A stretch of DNA of 64,000 nt. It comes from Paenibacillus piscarius (GTDB lineage Bacteria; Bacillota; Bacilli; Paenibacillales; Paenibacillaceae). Each line of letters begins with the position of its first letter. Within the stretch, counting starts at the first letter, position 1. A model generated the notes under the pieces. The model searched no databases, had not been told where the DNA came from, and worked only from the letters and a program-made list of their open reading frames with translations. Location: positions 297,168-361,167 of the forward strand of contig NZ_JAIEUI010000005.1 in NCBI RefSeq assembly GCF_022234545.1, in the 5' to 3' direction. Positions 9,481-17,404 of the stretch are shown in pieces. The position numbers were made by a program, and so were the translations under genes.

Positions 9481-9531
9481 AAAACCACCCTAACCTCAAT
9501 GTATAGTTTATCTTGAAGTTTGGGTGGTTTT
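9481..9531. terminator. Shared terminator between convergent DGQHR and Ntn-hydrolase genes
   Basis: AAAACCACCC (9481-9490) pairs with GGGTGGTTTT (9522-9531) with a T-rich 3' side on the plus strand and A-rich 5' side, so it can act in both directions. Confidence 0.75.
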
Positions 9532-9535
9532 AGTT

Positions 9536-10790
9536 TTAGTGACTACGTTTAATATAATCCGAATTTAGCTTTGAATCAAAATAGTGTTTTCTCTTTATCC
9601 AGATTAATCCATCACCTTTAGTAATGATGGCTACATCGATGGGGCCTCCGACTGTTTCTTGATTTTGAGATAATTTATTTTTATATGATGAAAGATTGAC
9701 AAGAGTTTCAGCTAGTTTTTGCTAATTCATCAAGAGGCAAATAAGTAATTATTTCATGCATAGGTCCTATATAGTTCTCCTGCTGAAATTCGTTAATGCC
9801 CTCATTATAGAGATGTACAAACTGTTCTGCATAGTCATTTAAATTGTTATCAATAGCTTCTAACTGCTCGAAGTCTACAAGATATTCCTCTAACATTTGA
9901 GTTACTAATTTATTATAGGCTTTTAGCGTTCCGCTTATATGTTCCCTCGAGAAATCTTTAAGGTTGGGATCAAATCCAACCAAATATCGTATTACCATAT
10001 CGCTTTGTGCAAAAGGAACAATGTGAGAATTTTCAGTCACTCCATCAATTTCATGTCGTCCTTCTAATGCGATTTTCAAATATTTGTATTTGCCACCTAC
10101 GGTATATGAAAGTAACGATGGGAAGAGTTCTGTATCACCAAACCCAGCAAAAACAATGCCGGTAGACTCTTCAAACATAAACTGATTGGATATTAGATAT
10201 TTGCAACCAGCTGCAATTAATGTTTCTTTATCAAAGTCATTTAATTGGTATTGGTTAAAAATCACATTTATTAAATCAACAAATGATTCTGAAAACATTA
10301 TTACCAAGTCGTCGAGATCTGAGGAATCTCTATTCAAAGCCCAAGTATCCGAGCCTAGTTCCTCTTGTGTTGAAGAAATTAGCTTTTGCAACTGTGATAA
10401 TTTTTCATTCGAATCTTCGATCTCATTAATAATATCGCTAAAATATTCAAACAAACTTTGAAAAAAGTTAAATGCTGTCTTCTTTGCATATGTATTTTCA
10501 ACATCAAAAGGGATTGTTTCATTATTTACAAATTCAAAAAATGAATTTGCATAATCTTCAAGTGTATTAAAATTAATATCACCAATTATGGATCTATACG
10601 TTTTTATTAATGTTTCCCAGGGTATTCCGCATAACGAACTCGAACCATAAAGCATTACCGCTACAGGATTGTGTTTACTTAATGAAATGATTTTATTTGC
10701 TGATGTGTACACTTTACTACCTACGGTAACAGCGCTATCAGCTGCCAGAGCAACAGCAGATCTATTCAAAATAGCTATTTCAGCAGTCAA
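9536..10790 (-). pseudogene. Ntn-hydrolase (proteasome-like) protein, frameshifted
   Basis: Translation most likely starts at the TTG at 10790-10788, preceded by an AAGGGGGG site. The next codon is Thr, so removal of the initiator Met would leave an N-terminal threonine, as in proteasome beta/HslV-type hydrolases. The following AEIAILNRSAVALAADSAVTV and KIISL-AVMLYGS segments look like the first strands of that fold. The frame stops at 9708, but the same strand continues in another frame through NLSSYKNK, ETVGGPIDVAIITKGDG and LIWIKRKHYF to a stop at 9536. The two halves join if the A5 run at 9716-9720 had one base fewer. The full protein would be about 417 residues. It is either a recent pseudogene, a homopolymer sequencing error or a slippage gene. 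It is convergent with the DGQHR gene. Confidence 0.7.
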
Positions 10791-11247
10791 ATTTAGTCCC
10801 CCCTTAAAAGTGTAATTAAAAACATATATAAGAAAATTCGGCAGAAGTCCATAAAATCCTATCATCCATTAATTTTTCATTTTGGTCTACTAGCAGTAAT
10901 TATTGAATTTTAGCCAAGGCATGGTACAAAGCAGAAGCAAAAGAAAGAAGCATATCAATCTTGCCCAAGTATACGACGTTGAAGCATGTCCGGATGCTAC
11001 TGCCGCAGCTCCGCTTGCCCATTCGATTCTGGATAAAACCGCCCAAACGACCGATGCCAGCAATGGAGCGGTGAGCGTCGTCAGCTTTATAAACTGCTAC
11101 AGCACTCACTTTGTTGTTATATAGATCGCAGTAAGTTGTTCAATTATAGGTTAAAGTAGGACTCAACGTTAGATCTGGATTGATGATTATCTGTATGCAT
11201 ATGCATAGCTAGGATTGTTCAACTCAAATATAGGACCGGTGAAAAGA
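10791..11247. other. Intergenic stretch with a solitary GC-rich repeat unit
   Basis: No credible gene. The segment around 10990-11065 (GCCGCAGCTCCGCTTG, then an ATTCTGGATAAAACCGCC-like part) resembles single units of the tandem array at 30198-30810, so it appears to be a dispersed copy of that repeat. Confidence 0.45.
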
Positions 11248-12006
11248 ATGGCAATGTATGTTTTTAGCGATCCAGCAAGAAAAGTAAAACTATTGGCTAG
11301 AGACGCATTTAAAGAGGACAAGGGGGTTCGCTTTTATTGCCCTAATCCAGCATGTGATGCCCATATGTATATCTGTGGCAAGGAAGGTAGTTCGGCATTT
11401 TATTTTAGCGCAAAATTTACGAAATATGGTCATATAGAAAAATGCCCTCATTATAATTCTAATAATTTTGATCCGAATAAGTTCAACGAGACTGAATTTG
11501 ACTTTAATAAAGCACTTCTAGCTTTAACTAATGTAAGCAAGCCTCAAACTAAGAAGTTAGATCCTGGAGAACATGGGCTGGGACCTGTCATTCCAAAACC
11601 CCCTTGTACAATACGTCAAATATATGATTTATGTACTGCTTATGATTGTTCTGATACATATAACGGAATTATTATTGGAAGAATGCTTCTTTATGACGGC
11701 AGTGCTAAAATGTACCGAAAAAGTACTGATGTGAATGGTTGGAGAATTATTGAAGCAAAACGTAGTAAACCTAAGTTTTATGATACTGGAAAAGAAGAGA
11801 TTTACTTGGTTGCCCCAATAGGAAAACAGAAATTCAAGTTTCTATTGCGGTTTGTAGATGATCAGCTGTACAAATCAATACAAAAAGAGCTCTATGCCAA
11901 TAAGGATAGTAAGATTATTGTAGCCGGAGAGTGGTATTCAGTTGGAACACAAAATGAATTTTATGCAACTGTAGTGAGCAAAAAACAAGTGAAAATTATT
12001 CACTGA
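11248..12006 (+). CDS. Hypothetical zinc-ribbon-like protein, CoiA-like N-terminus
   Basis: A 252-residue protein of unknown function. The N-terminal region holds a putative metal site: FYCPNPACDAHMYICG, then HIEKCPHY about 35 residues later, an arrangement reminiscent of the N-terminal finger of competence CoiA-type proteins. The C-terminal about 130 residues look beta-rich (IYDLCTAYDCSDTYNGIIIG onward) with no visible nuclease motif. ATG at 11248 is preceded by a GGTGAAAAG site; a TTG at 11215 is an alternative start. It lies alone between two GC-rich intergenic blocks and upstream of a membrane-anchored nuclease gene, so it may be half of a two-gene defence pair. Confidence 0.55.
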   Translation: MAMYVFSDPARKVKLLARDAFKEDKGVRFYCPNPACDAHMYICGKEGSSAFYFSAKFTKYGHIEKCPHYNSNNFDPNKFNETEFDFNKALLALTNVSKPQTKKLDPGEHGLGPVIPKPPCTIRQIYDLCTAYDCSDTYNGIIIGRMLLYDGSAKMYRKSTDVNGWRIIEAKRSKPKFYDTGKEEIYLVAPIGKQKFKFLLRFVDDQLYKSIQKELYANKDSKIIVAGEWYSVGTQNEFYATVVSKKQVKIIH

Positions 12007-12185
12007 GGAGCAGTGTTCGACTAAAGCTTAGTAATAGCCCTGTAGATGGCCACCGGCGGGCAACGACGGCAGCATCTCTCCGGCGAATCATAATTAACAG
12101 CCAGGAGACCCCAGTTGCAGATTCACAGCGGAGCCGGTCGCCCAACTTGGTAAATGTGATGGTTTTTATTTGAGGGGGGTTAAAG
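12007..12185. other. GC-rich degenerate intergenic block
   Basis: GC-rich sequence (GCCACCGGCGGGCAACG and following) contrasts with the AT-rich genes on both sides and shares style and short words with the repeat arrays at 30.2 and 33.4 kb. No gene is visible. Confidence 0.4.
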
Positions 12186-12821
12186 TTGGTTAAGGTTATT
12201 ATAGTTGCTGTTTTTATCGGACTTATAATCGCCGTCGTTATAGGTGAATTTTTATCCAAAGAGAAAGAAAAGTATTCAAAAAATGATACCATTGACCCTT
12301 TGAAGATTACAATTCAAGATATAGACCACATGGAAGATGGTTTGGAATTTGAGGAGTATTTATATCGGTTGTTCTTGGCGTTAGGATACACTGATGCCTA
12401 TAAAACTAGGGGCAGCAGAGATTTCGGATCTGATTTAGTTTTTACAGACCGGGAAGGGTATCGAAATGTAGTTCAAGCAAAGCGATATTCATATCCTGTA
12501 GGATTGGGGGCTGTTCAAGAGGTCTACAGTTCTATGAGGTATTATCGTGCGAAGAAATCTATTGTAATCGCTTCGAACCAATATACAGCGGCGTGTGAGG
12601 AACTCGCTGGATATAACGCTGTAAAATTACTTAATCGAAGCGATCTTATAGAAATCATCGACAAGTTTAAAGCGGATGAGATAGAGAGATCTAAGGATAT
12701 CATTGAAGCAGAGCCTAGAATTATTCTTGACTCATGGGATGGCTACATGAAGAACAACAAAGTCATTAAAAAAGATTATAAAGCAGAGAAGCGAATCTTA
12801 GCGGAGCAACAAGGGAAGTGA
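12186..12821 (+). CDS. Membrane-anchored Mrr-type restriction endonuclease
   Basis: A 211-residue protein starting at TTG with a GAGGGGGG site upstream. Residues about 2-23 form one hydrophobic helix (VIIVAVFIGLIIAVVIG), after which the chain is soluble. The Mrr_cat PD-(D/E)XK core is clear: a helix with FEEYLYRLFLALGY, then RGSRDFGSDLVF with D79/D83, and VVQAKRY giving Q97-x-K99. The helix IVIASNQYTAACEELAG completes the fold. Mrr-like enzymes cleave modified or invading DNA; membrane anchoring suggests action near the site of DNA entry. No methyltransferase is adjacent, so it is probably a modification-dependent or unmodified-DNA nuclease working alone or with the upstream zinc-ribbon protein. 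Confidence 0.82.
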   Translation: MVKVIIVAVFIGLIIAVVIGEFLSKEKEKYSKNDTIDPLKITIQDIDHMEDGLEFEEYLYRLFLALGYTDAYKTRGSRDFGSDLVFTDREGYRNVVQAKRYSYPVGLGAVQEVYSSMRYYRAKKSIVIASNQYTAACEELAGYNAVKLLNRSDLIEIIDKFKADEIERSKDIIEAEPRIILDSWDGYMKNNKVIKKDYKAEKRILAEQQGK

Positions 12822-13030
12822 AGCATGATCCGGAGCTTCCGGGTAAAGACATGTTACTGGATGCCCCCTGCCATCTGATTTCTGGCTTCGCTCAGAAATA
12901 TGGGATAGTACACTTTTGACCCTGCGTGCTCCTGAGGGAGCTTAAAGATTCGCTATGAATCACTTGGATCATCTGGTGAATACGCCGTCCACTTAGAAAT
13001 GGACGTTGGCCTAGCTATTCCCAGAGAGCA
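12822..13030. other. Noncoding stretch before a decayed gene
   Basis: No supported gene. Possibly further eroded parts of the pseudogene that follows. Confidence 0.3.
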
Positions 13031-13762
13031 ATGCCGTGGAGCTGGAACCACTCCGGATATGCTAGGAGGTGCGCTTGTGATAAACCGCCTGTTAAGCAGT
13101 CCATTTGGCACGATTTCCTAACTGACCTGAGCCTCGAAGTGTTCAATGACCGACATTTTGATGAGCTGGAGTTCATCAAGAACGAGACTATCTCGGTATG
13201 GGCAAGGAGGGAATCATCGAGGTATAGGAGTGGCTTATTCTGGAACAGGGGCTGAAAGTTACCGGTTCCCGCTGATTAAGACCACCACGGGCAAGCACAA
13301 TCGTGAGATCATCGTCCGTATCAAGCTCCCAGCTTTTCACTGCCAGAGAATTTTCCGGTCAGGATCAGAATTCGATAGCGCTACGGCTATGATAATAGCT
13401 ACGAGCTGATGATTGCTCCTTTCGAGACCTGGAGAGCGCCATTCTACACTCTTGGTAAGGTGGAGAACTTCTTTAAAGGTAATGTGATGAGAGGAATGCT
13501 AGAGGGACGACAATCTCCGCTATATGGAAATTGAGATGTTCCGCAGCCAGCATTTGGCTCTGTCGGGTCATCCGGATGCGGAGAAGTGCATTGCCGAGTT
13601 TTATGAAGAAAAGCTGATGAAGCATCTCTCGGCCTTGTTATCCGGTCAAGGAAACTTGTCTGAATATTTCTTTGAGCAGATCAGCAAGGAAGCATTGGAC
13701 AAGTTCAGGTCCACGGCGCTGCAATTCCTAAGAAGCTTCGGACCAATCAAGTATTTAGAAGG
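13031..13762 (+). pseudogene. Decayed protein-coding gene, family unknown
   Basis: Protein-like translation is spread over all three frames in order: DFLTDLSLEVFNDRHFDELEF (about 13110), then ESYRFPLIKTTTGKHNREII (about 13255), then RIRYRYGYDNSYELMIAPFE (about 13365), then EMFRSQHLALSGHPDAEKCI through LQFLRSFGPIKYLE (13533-13760). Composition is GC-richer than the neighbours, with no continuous frame, so one ancestral gene broken by several frameshifts is the simplest reading. I do not recognise the family. The end of the frame runs into the ribosome site of the HNH gene at 13775. Confidence 0.5.
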
Positions 13763-13774
13763 GAGGAATAAATT

Positions 13775-14827
13775 ATGCAATGTATGTTCTGTTTTAAAGA
13801 TTTTGAAAAACTTACTCGCGAGCACATTATTCCAAACGGTATTCTTAAGTTATACCCTGAGCAAGATGTGACGATTGATAATGAAATAGAATACAAAGAT
13901 AGCAAGGGATTGGTAATTACTGATGTATGTGTTAATTGCAACGGTGTCCTTCTAAGAGCTCTTGATGATTATGGAAATCAATTTATTCGTAATAATTTCC
14001 TTGAGAAATTTGAGAGAAATTCTAAGTTAACTATTAATTATGATTACAATTTATTGATGCGATGGCTACTGAAAATTTCATATAATAGTGCAAGGAAAGA
14101 TAAATTAGATTTATCTTGGTACCAAAGATATCTAAATTTCATACTATATAATGATCAAGAAATTGTTCCGAAAGTATCAATATTTGGAGGGTTACATGTT
14201 GATCTTACTCTTATGGGGGAAGAGAGTCAGTCTTTTGGAACATTTTACACGCCACTTTATATAAGTCAAAGTCCTGTTGTAATGATCCATGGATTGCCTT
14301 ATATAAGGTCGATGAATATCAAACTCAATAAAGACACACTGAAAATTCCACACAAACACGCTCTTGTAAAAATTAGGTTTGGATCAGCTATGTTTTTCAT
14401 TATCCTTTGGGAAGAATCAGCTTGGGATTCAAGAATTAATGAATTCAACTCTTTATTCGAAGTTAAATATCCATATAAACTATTTTTTTCTAATAAACAA
14501 GCTATTACATTGGAACGGGTAACAGATGAAATAATGTGTGCGATGCCGCATATTATACATGACTATAATGCCATGGAAGATAGTAATAGGATAATAACAA
14601 ATAGTCTTCCTCAAGAATCAATAGAAGTCTCAAGAAAAGTATGGAACAACTATTGGACAGATGATAAGAAGTTGGAGGGGCGGCTGCTCAATGAGATGCT
14701 GTTGTTCCCTGATAACAAAAAATTAAAACAACAGTATGCAGAGTTGAAAAAGAGGATTGGCAGTGAAGAAATACTTGAACCGACAGCGACAAGATATAGT
14801 GAGGACGATCTACCGTTTAAACTGTGA
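13775..14827 (+). CDS. HNH-like nuclease domain protein
   Basis: A 350-residue protein with a strong GGGAGG site nine bases before the ATG. The N-terminal about 60 residues carry a zinc-knuckle HNH arrangement: CMFC at residues 3-6, EHIIP with H17, and DVCVNCN with a second Cys pair. The remaining 290 residues are unrecognised, include aromatic beta-rich segments and end in a charged tail. Proteins with an N-terminal HNH knuckle and a long unknown C-terminus are common single-gene defence candidates. The gene stands alone, followed by an inverted repeat and a terminator. Confidence 0.7.
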   Translation: MQCMFCFKDFEKLTREHIIPNGILKLYPEQDVTIDNEIEYKDSKGLVITDVCVNCNGVLLRALDDYGNQFIRNNFLEKFERNSKLTINYDYNLLMRWLLKISYNSARKDKLDLSWYQRYLNFILYNDQEIVPKVSIFGGLHVDLTLMGEESQSFGTFYTPLYISQSPVVMIHGLPYIRSMNIKLNKDTLKIPHKHALVKIRFGSAMFFIILWEESAWDSRINEFNSLFEVKYPYKLFFSNKQAITLERVTDEIMCAMPHIIHDYNAMEDSNRIITNSLPQESIEVSRKVWNNYWTDDKKLEGRLLNEMLLFPDNKKLKQQYAELKKRIGSEEILEPTATRYSEDDLPFKL

Positions 14828-14832
14828 GATCA

Positions 14833-14873
14833 AACCAGAATTGCTTCAATTAAAAAAGGAAGCGATTCTGGTT
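14833..14873. repeat. Stem-loop after the HNH gene
   Basis: AACCAGAATTGCTTC (14833-14847) pairs with GAAGCGATTCTGGTT (14859-14873) with one G-T pair and an A-rich loop. No T run follows, so it may be an mRNA 3' stabiliser rather than a terminator. Confidence 0.7.
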
Positions 14874-14975
14874 GCAAACTGTACAATAGAATCAAAATCT
14901 GTAGCAGAATTGATACAGTATAAATGCCAATAGCCGATATAAAATCATACGTTGAAGCTATAGTTATTTCAATAT

Positions 14976-15003
14976 AGTCCTTGAAATATAAGGGCTTTTT
15001 TTA
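14976..15003 (+). terminator. Intrinsic terminator
   Basis: AGTCCTT (14976-14982) pairs with AAGGGCT (14990-14996) and is followed by seven T residues. It probably ends transcription from the HNH gene. Confidence 0.65.
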
Positions 15004-15157
15004 ATGTAACCGGATTTGCTTTGATATTGCAACTGAATACTATATATATGCATATTCAGTACAAATTATTAACTATTAATTTTATTGGCCTATTAAGTTT
15101 CTATAAAATGGGTACGACGATTCCTTGCAGTGCAGACTAGCGTTAATCCTATAAAAT

Positions 15158-15357
15158 GAGGCTCTTCGCTATACTGCGTGGTTAAAGGTACGTTTGATAG
15201 AGTAATAGAGCGATTTGACATGGAGCCTCTGCGGGCATGAGTACTCGCGAAAGCCGCCGCGAAGCACAAGGACTTCGCGATGCTAACCAGCTTATCATGC
15301 CCGCCTCTCCATATAAAATCGCTATCTATAATACCCACCGCGTATAGCGAGGAGGCT
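15158..15357. repeat. 200-bp nested inverted repeat (structured RNA or cruciform candidate)
   Basis: Three levels of symmetry share one centre. The outer arms 15158-15181 and 15335-15357 pair (core TCGCTATAC / GTATAGCGA). The middle arms 15208-15240 and 15295-15324 pair (GCGGGCATGA with TCATGCCCGC, plus AGCGATTT with AAATCGCT). The innermost hairpin is CGCGAAG (15258-15264) with CTTCGCG (15273-15279). The block is GC-rich, has no convincing gene, and lies 41 bp upstream of the unknown gene at 15399. It could be a structured noncoding RNA, a miniature inverted-repeat element or a cruciform regulatory site; the sequence alone does not decide. Confidence 0.75.
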
Positions 15358-15398
15358 AAAATGTTAATTTTTATTGAAATAACTCAGGAGGCTTTCCC

Positions 15399-16085
15399 AT
15401 GAAAAGAATTTCTTTCTGTATTATAAAGAAATGGCTAAATCGGAAGGATGCTCTTGAAACTGCTTCGTTTATATCAACGCATGTTTCTCCAATTCCCTTC
15501 GAACCTTATATTCTTGAAGCAGAACCAAATTCGCTTTTATCCTATATATACGAATATTACAATGATAAGCCCTCTGATTTGTATATCGCTAAATGTAGAG
15601 ACAAGTACAATAAGAAAGTCATTGTTGTTGTGGATCTTCATGAATTTAAGAAGCGGGTGAACAACAGCATGAAACTCCGCTTATTTTACGCAACTGGTGA
15701 GGTTCCATCGTTTCTGAGTCTTGGATATATCAGTGAAAAGAATTGCATATATATTTATGATAGTAAATCCCAACAAGAAAGAAGCTGGCATGGCTCTATT
15801 TTGTTGATTCAATTAAGAGAACTCTGTAGACTCCTAAATTCGATCATCGATATGCAAAACGAGGAGACATATCACCTGTACAAGAATAATGAAGAGATCT
15901 TAAAGTATTTAAGAACTGTCACACCAAACCCTCGCATTAAAAACAGGATTGAATCTGCCATAGGGGAAATTTGTCCTGATCTAACTATCATCTCTGAAGC
16001 TAACTTAATTAAGTTCTATAAAGCAAATGAGGCTATTCTTAAAGGGAAGGTCTATATACCCATAGATAATAACGACAAGAGCTAA
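15399..16085 (+). CDS. Hypothetical protein next to nested inverted repeat
   Basis: A 228-residue protein that I do not recognise. Its start is fixed by CAGGAGG ten bases upstream. The sequence is mixed alpha/beta with a central hydrophobic strand (KVIVVVDLHEF), a likely amphipathic helix (ILLIQLRELCRLLNSIIDM) and no signal peptide, membrane helix or catalytic motif that I can name. It has a gene-free 320 bp on its right and the nested inverted repeat on its left, so it and that repeat form a candidate two-component unit. Confidence 0.55.
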   Translation: MKRISFCIIKKWLNRKDALETASFISTHVSPIPFEPYILEAEPNSLLSYIYEYYNDKPSDLYIAKCRDKYNKKVIVVVDLHEFKKRVNNSMKLRLFYATGEVPSFLSLGYISEKNCIYIYDSKSQQERSWHGSILLIQLRELCRLLNSIIDMQNEETYHLYKNNEEILKYLRTVTPNPRIKNRIESAIGEICPDLTIISEANLIKFYKANEAILKGKVYIPIDNNDKS

Positions 16086-16408
16086 ACAATCAGCCATACT
16101 GCACTAGTTTAGTGTACATGATATTTCGTAGAGCTTTATCCTAAAGCAACCTTTATCAAGTACTAAAGCATATGAAGATATTAATATTTCCAATAATTAT
16201 TTTGTGCTACATACCCCAAGGACGTACGTTCTTGAATTTAGTTGACTTCCATTCTATCATGATATTAAATTAGAAGAATATAGGAGACTGATATACACGT
16301 TTCTTATTTTATTGATTTGAACCTTTGTTGCTGATTGTTCAATGATTTTTAACTGAATCAAAAAACATTGTTAGGGGCAGTATCCAAAAAAGGAGCTGAA
16401 GGAAAACT
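16086..16408. other. 323-bp intergenic region before CBASS
   Basis: AT-rich, no gene seen. It presumably contains the CBASS promoter; no confident -35/-10 pair stands out. AAAGGAG near 16392 is the ribosome site of the CD-NTase. Confidence 0.5.
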
Positions 16409-17404
16409 ATGATAACTCAAACGCAATTCATCAATTTCTTAACCGAAATTGAACCTAGCCCAACGACAAAAAGTGATGCTAGCAATGGGCACATAAGGGT
16501 CCGAGATCAACTTAAAGAAGATCCTGTTTTTAGAGTATATTATGAAAACTCCTTTTTATCGGGCTCTTATAAGCGGGATACTGCCATTCGACCACGAAAA
16601 ATTAATGAAGTCCTTTCTCGTCCAGACGTTGATATTATCGTTGAAACTAATCACTCCACAAGTGATGACCCCCAAAGTGTAATTGATCTCCTGTACGATG
16701 TTTTAAGCCCCAAGTACACAACGATCAGAAAACAAAATCGCTCAATTGGTATAAAAACGGATAAAGTGGATATTGATGTAGTTCCAATTATTGCTCCATA
16801 CGGAATATATAGTACCCTGTATATTCCCGATAGAAAAAAGGAACAGTGGATTGTTACAAATCCGCCAAAGCACACAACTTGGACGACTGAAGTCAATCAA
16901 GATAGTGGAGGTCGATTTAAACCTCTTGTAAAACTTATGAAATGGTGGAGACGTCATAATAAAACGATTTCAAAAAAGCCAAAAGGTTTTGTTATTGAGT
17001 GTATTGTGGCAGAGTGTATGGATAGGAAGCAAACTCAATATGGAGAGCTGTTTGTTGGTACACTAGAAAAAATTGTTGAGAAATACGCGTTCTACGTCTC
17101 AATAGGACTTGTTCCGCATATCGATGATCCTGGTGTATTTGGTAACTCAGTGACAGACGGGATGACATTCGCAGCTTTCGACGGATTCTACAACAAGGTA
17201 AAAGCACATGCTGTCATCGGTAGAGAAGCCCTCAATGAGACCGACTCGGAAGAATCCATCAAAAAATGGCGTGTGTTATTTGGTGATCGTTTTCCCAAAT
17301 CAGGCACAACACAGACCAGCTCGCTATTATCAACTGTAATTTCACCATCATTAACGTTTCCCAATCACCCAATTCAGCCAAAAAAACCAGGAGGATTTGC
17401 ATAA
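16409..17404 (+). CDS. cdnD: CBASS CD-NTase (cGAS/DncV-like nucleotidyltransferase)
   Basis: A 331-residue nucleotidyltransferase that makes a cyclic oligonucleotide signal on phage infection. The active site is complete: GSY at residues 52-54 ([12 protein letters not shown]), the metal-binding pair D73 and D75 (PDVDIIVE) and a third aspartate in VDIDVVP (D121/D123). A C-terminal helical domain with [10 protein letters not shown] follows. The protein ends in PKKPGGFA, consistent with the small flexible C-terminus that Cap2 conjugates in type II CBASS. The product is unknown, but pairing with a SAVED effector suggests a cyclic trinucleotide. The clade letter is a best guess. Its TAA stop overlaps the ATG of the next gene by one base. 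Confidence 0.93.
   Translation: MITQTQFINFLTEIEPSPTTKSDASNGHIRVRDQLKEDPVFRVYYENSFLSGSYKRDTAIRPRKINEVLSRPDVDIIVETNHSTSDDPQSVIDLLYDVLSPKYTTIRKQNRSIGIKTDKVDIDVVPIIAPYGIYSTLYIPDRKKEQWIVTNPPKHTTWTTEVNQDSGGRFKPLVKLMKWWRRHNKTISKKPKGFVIECIVAECMDRKQTQYGELFVGTLEKIVEKYAFYVSIGLVPHIDDPGVFGNSVTDGMTFAAFDGFYNKVKAHAVIGREALNETDSEESIKKWRVLFGDRFPKSGTTQTSSLLSTVISPSLTFPNHPIQPKKPGGFA

Noticed and set aside
15093..15338. Minus-strand frame over the nested inverted repeat
   Set aside because: It runs through paired arms, has no ribosome site and no domain.
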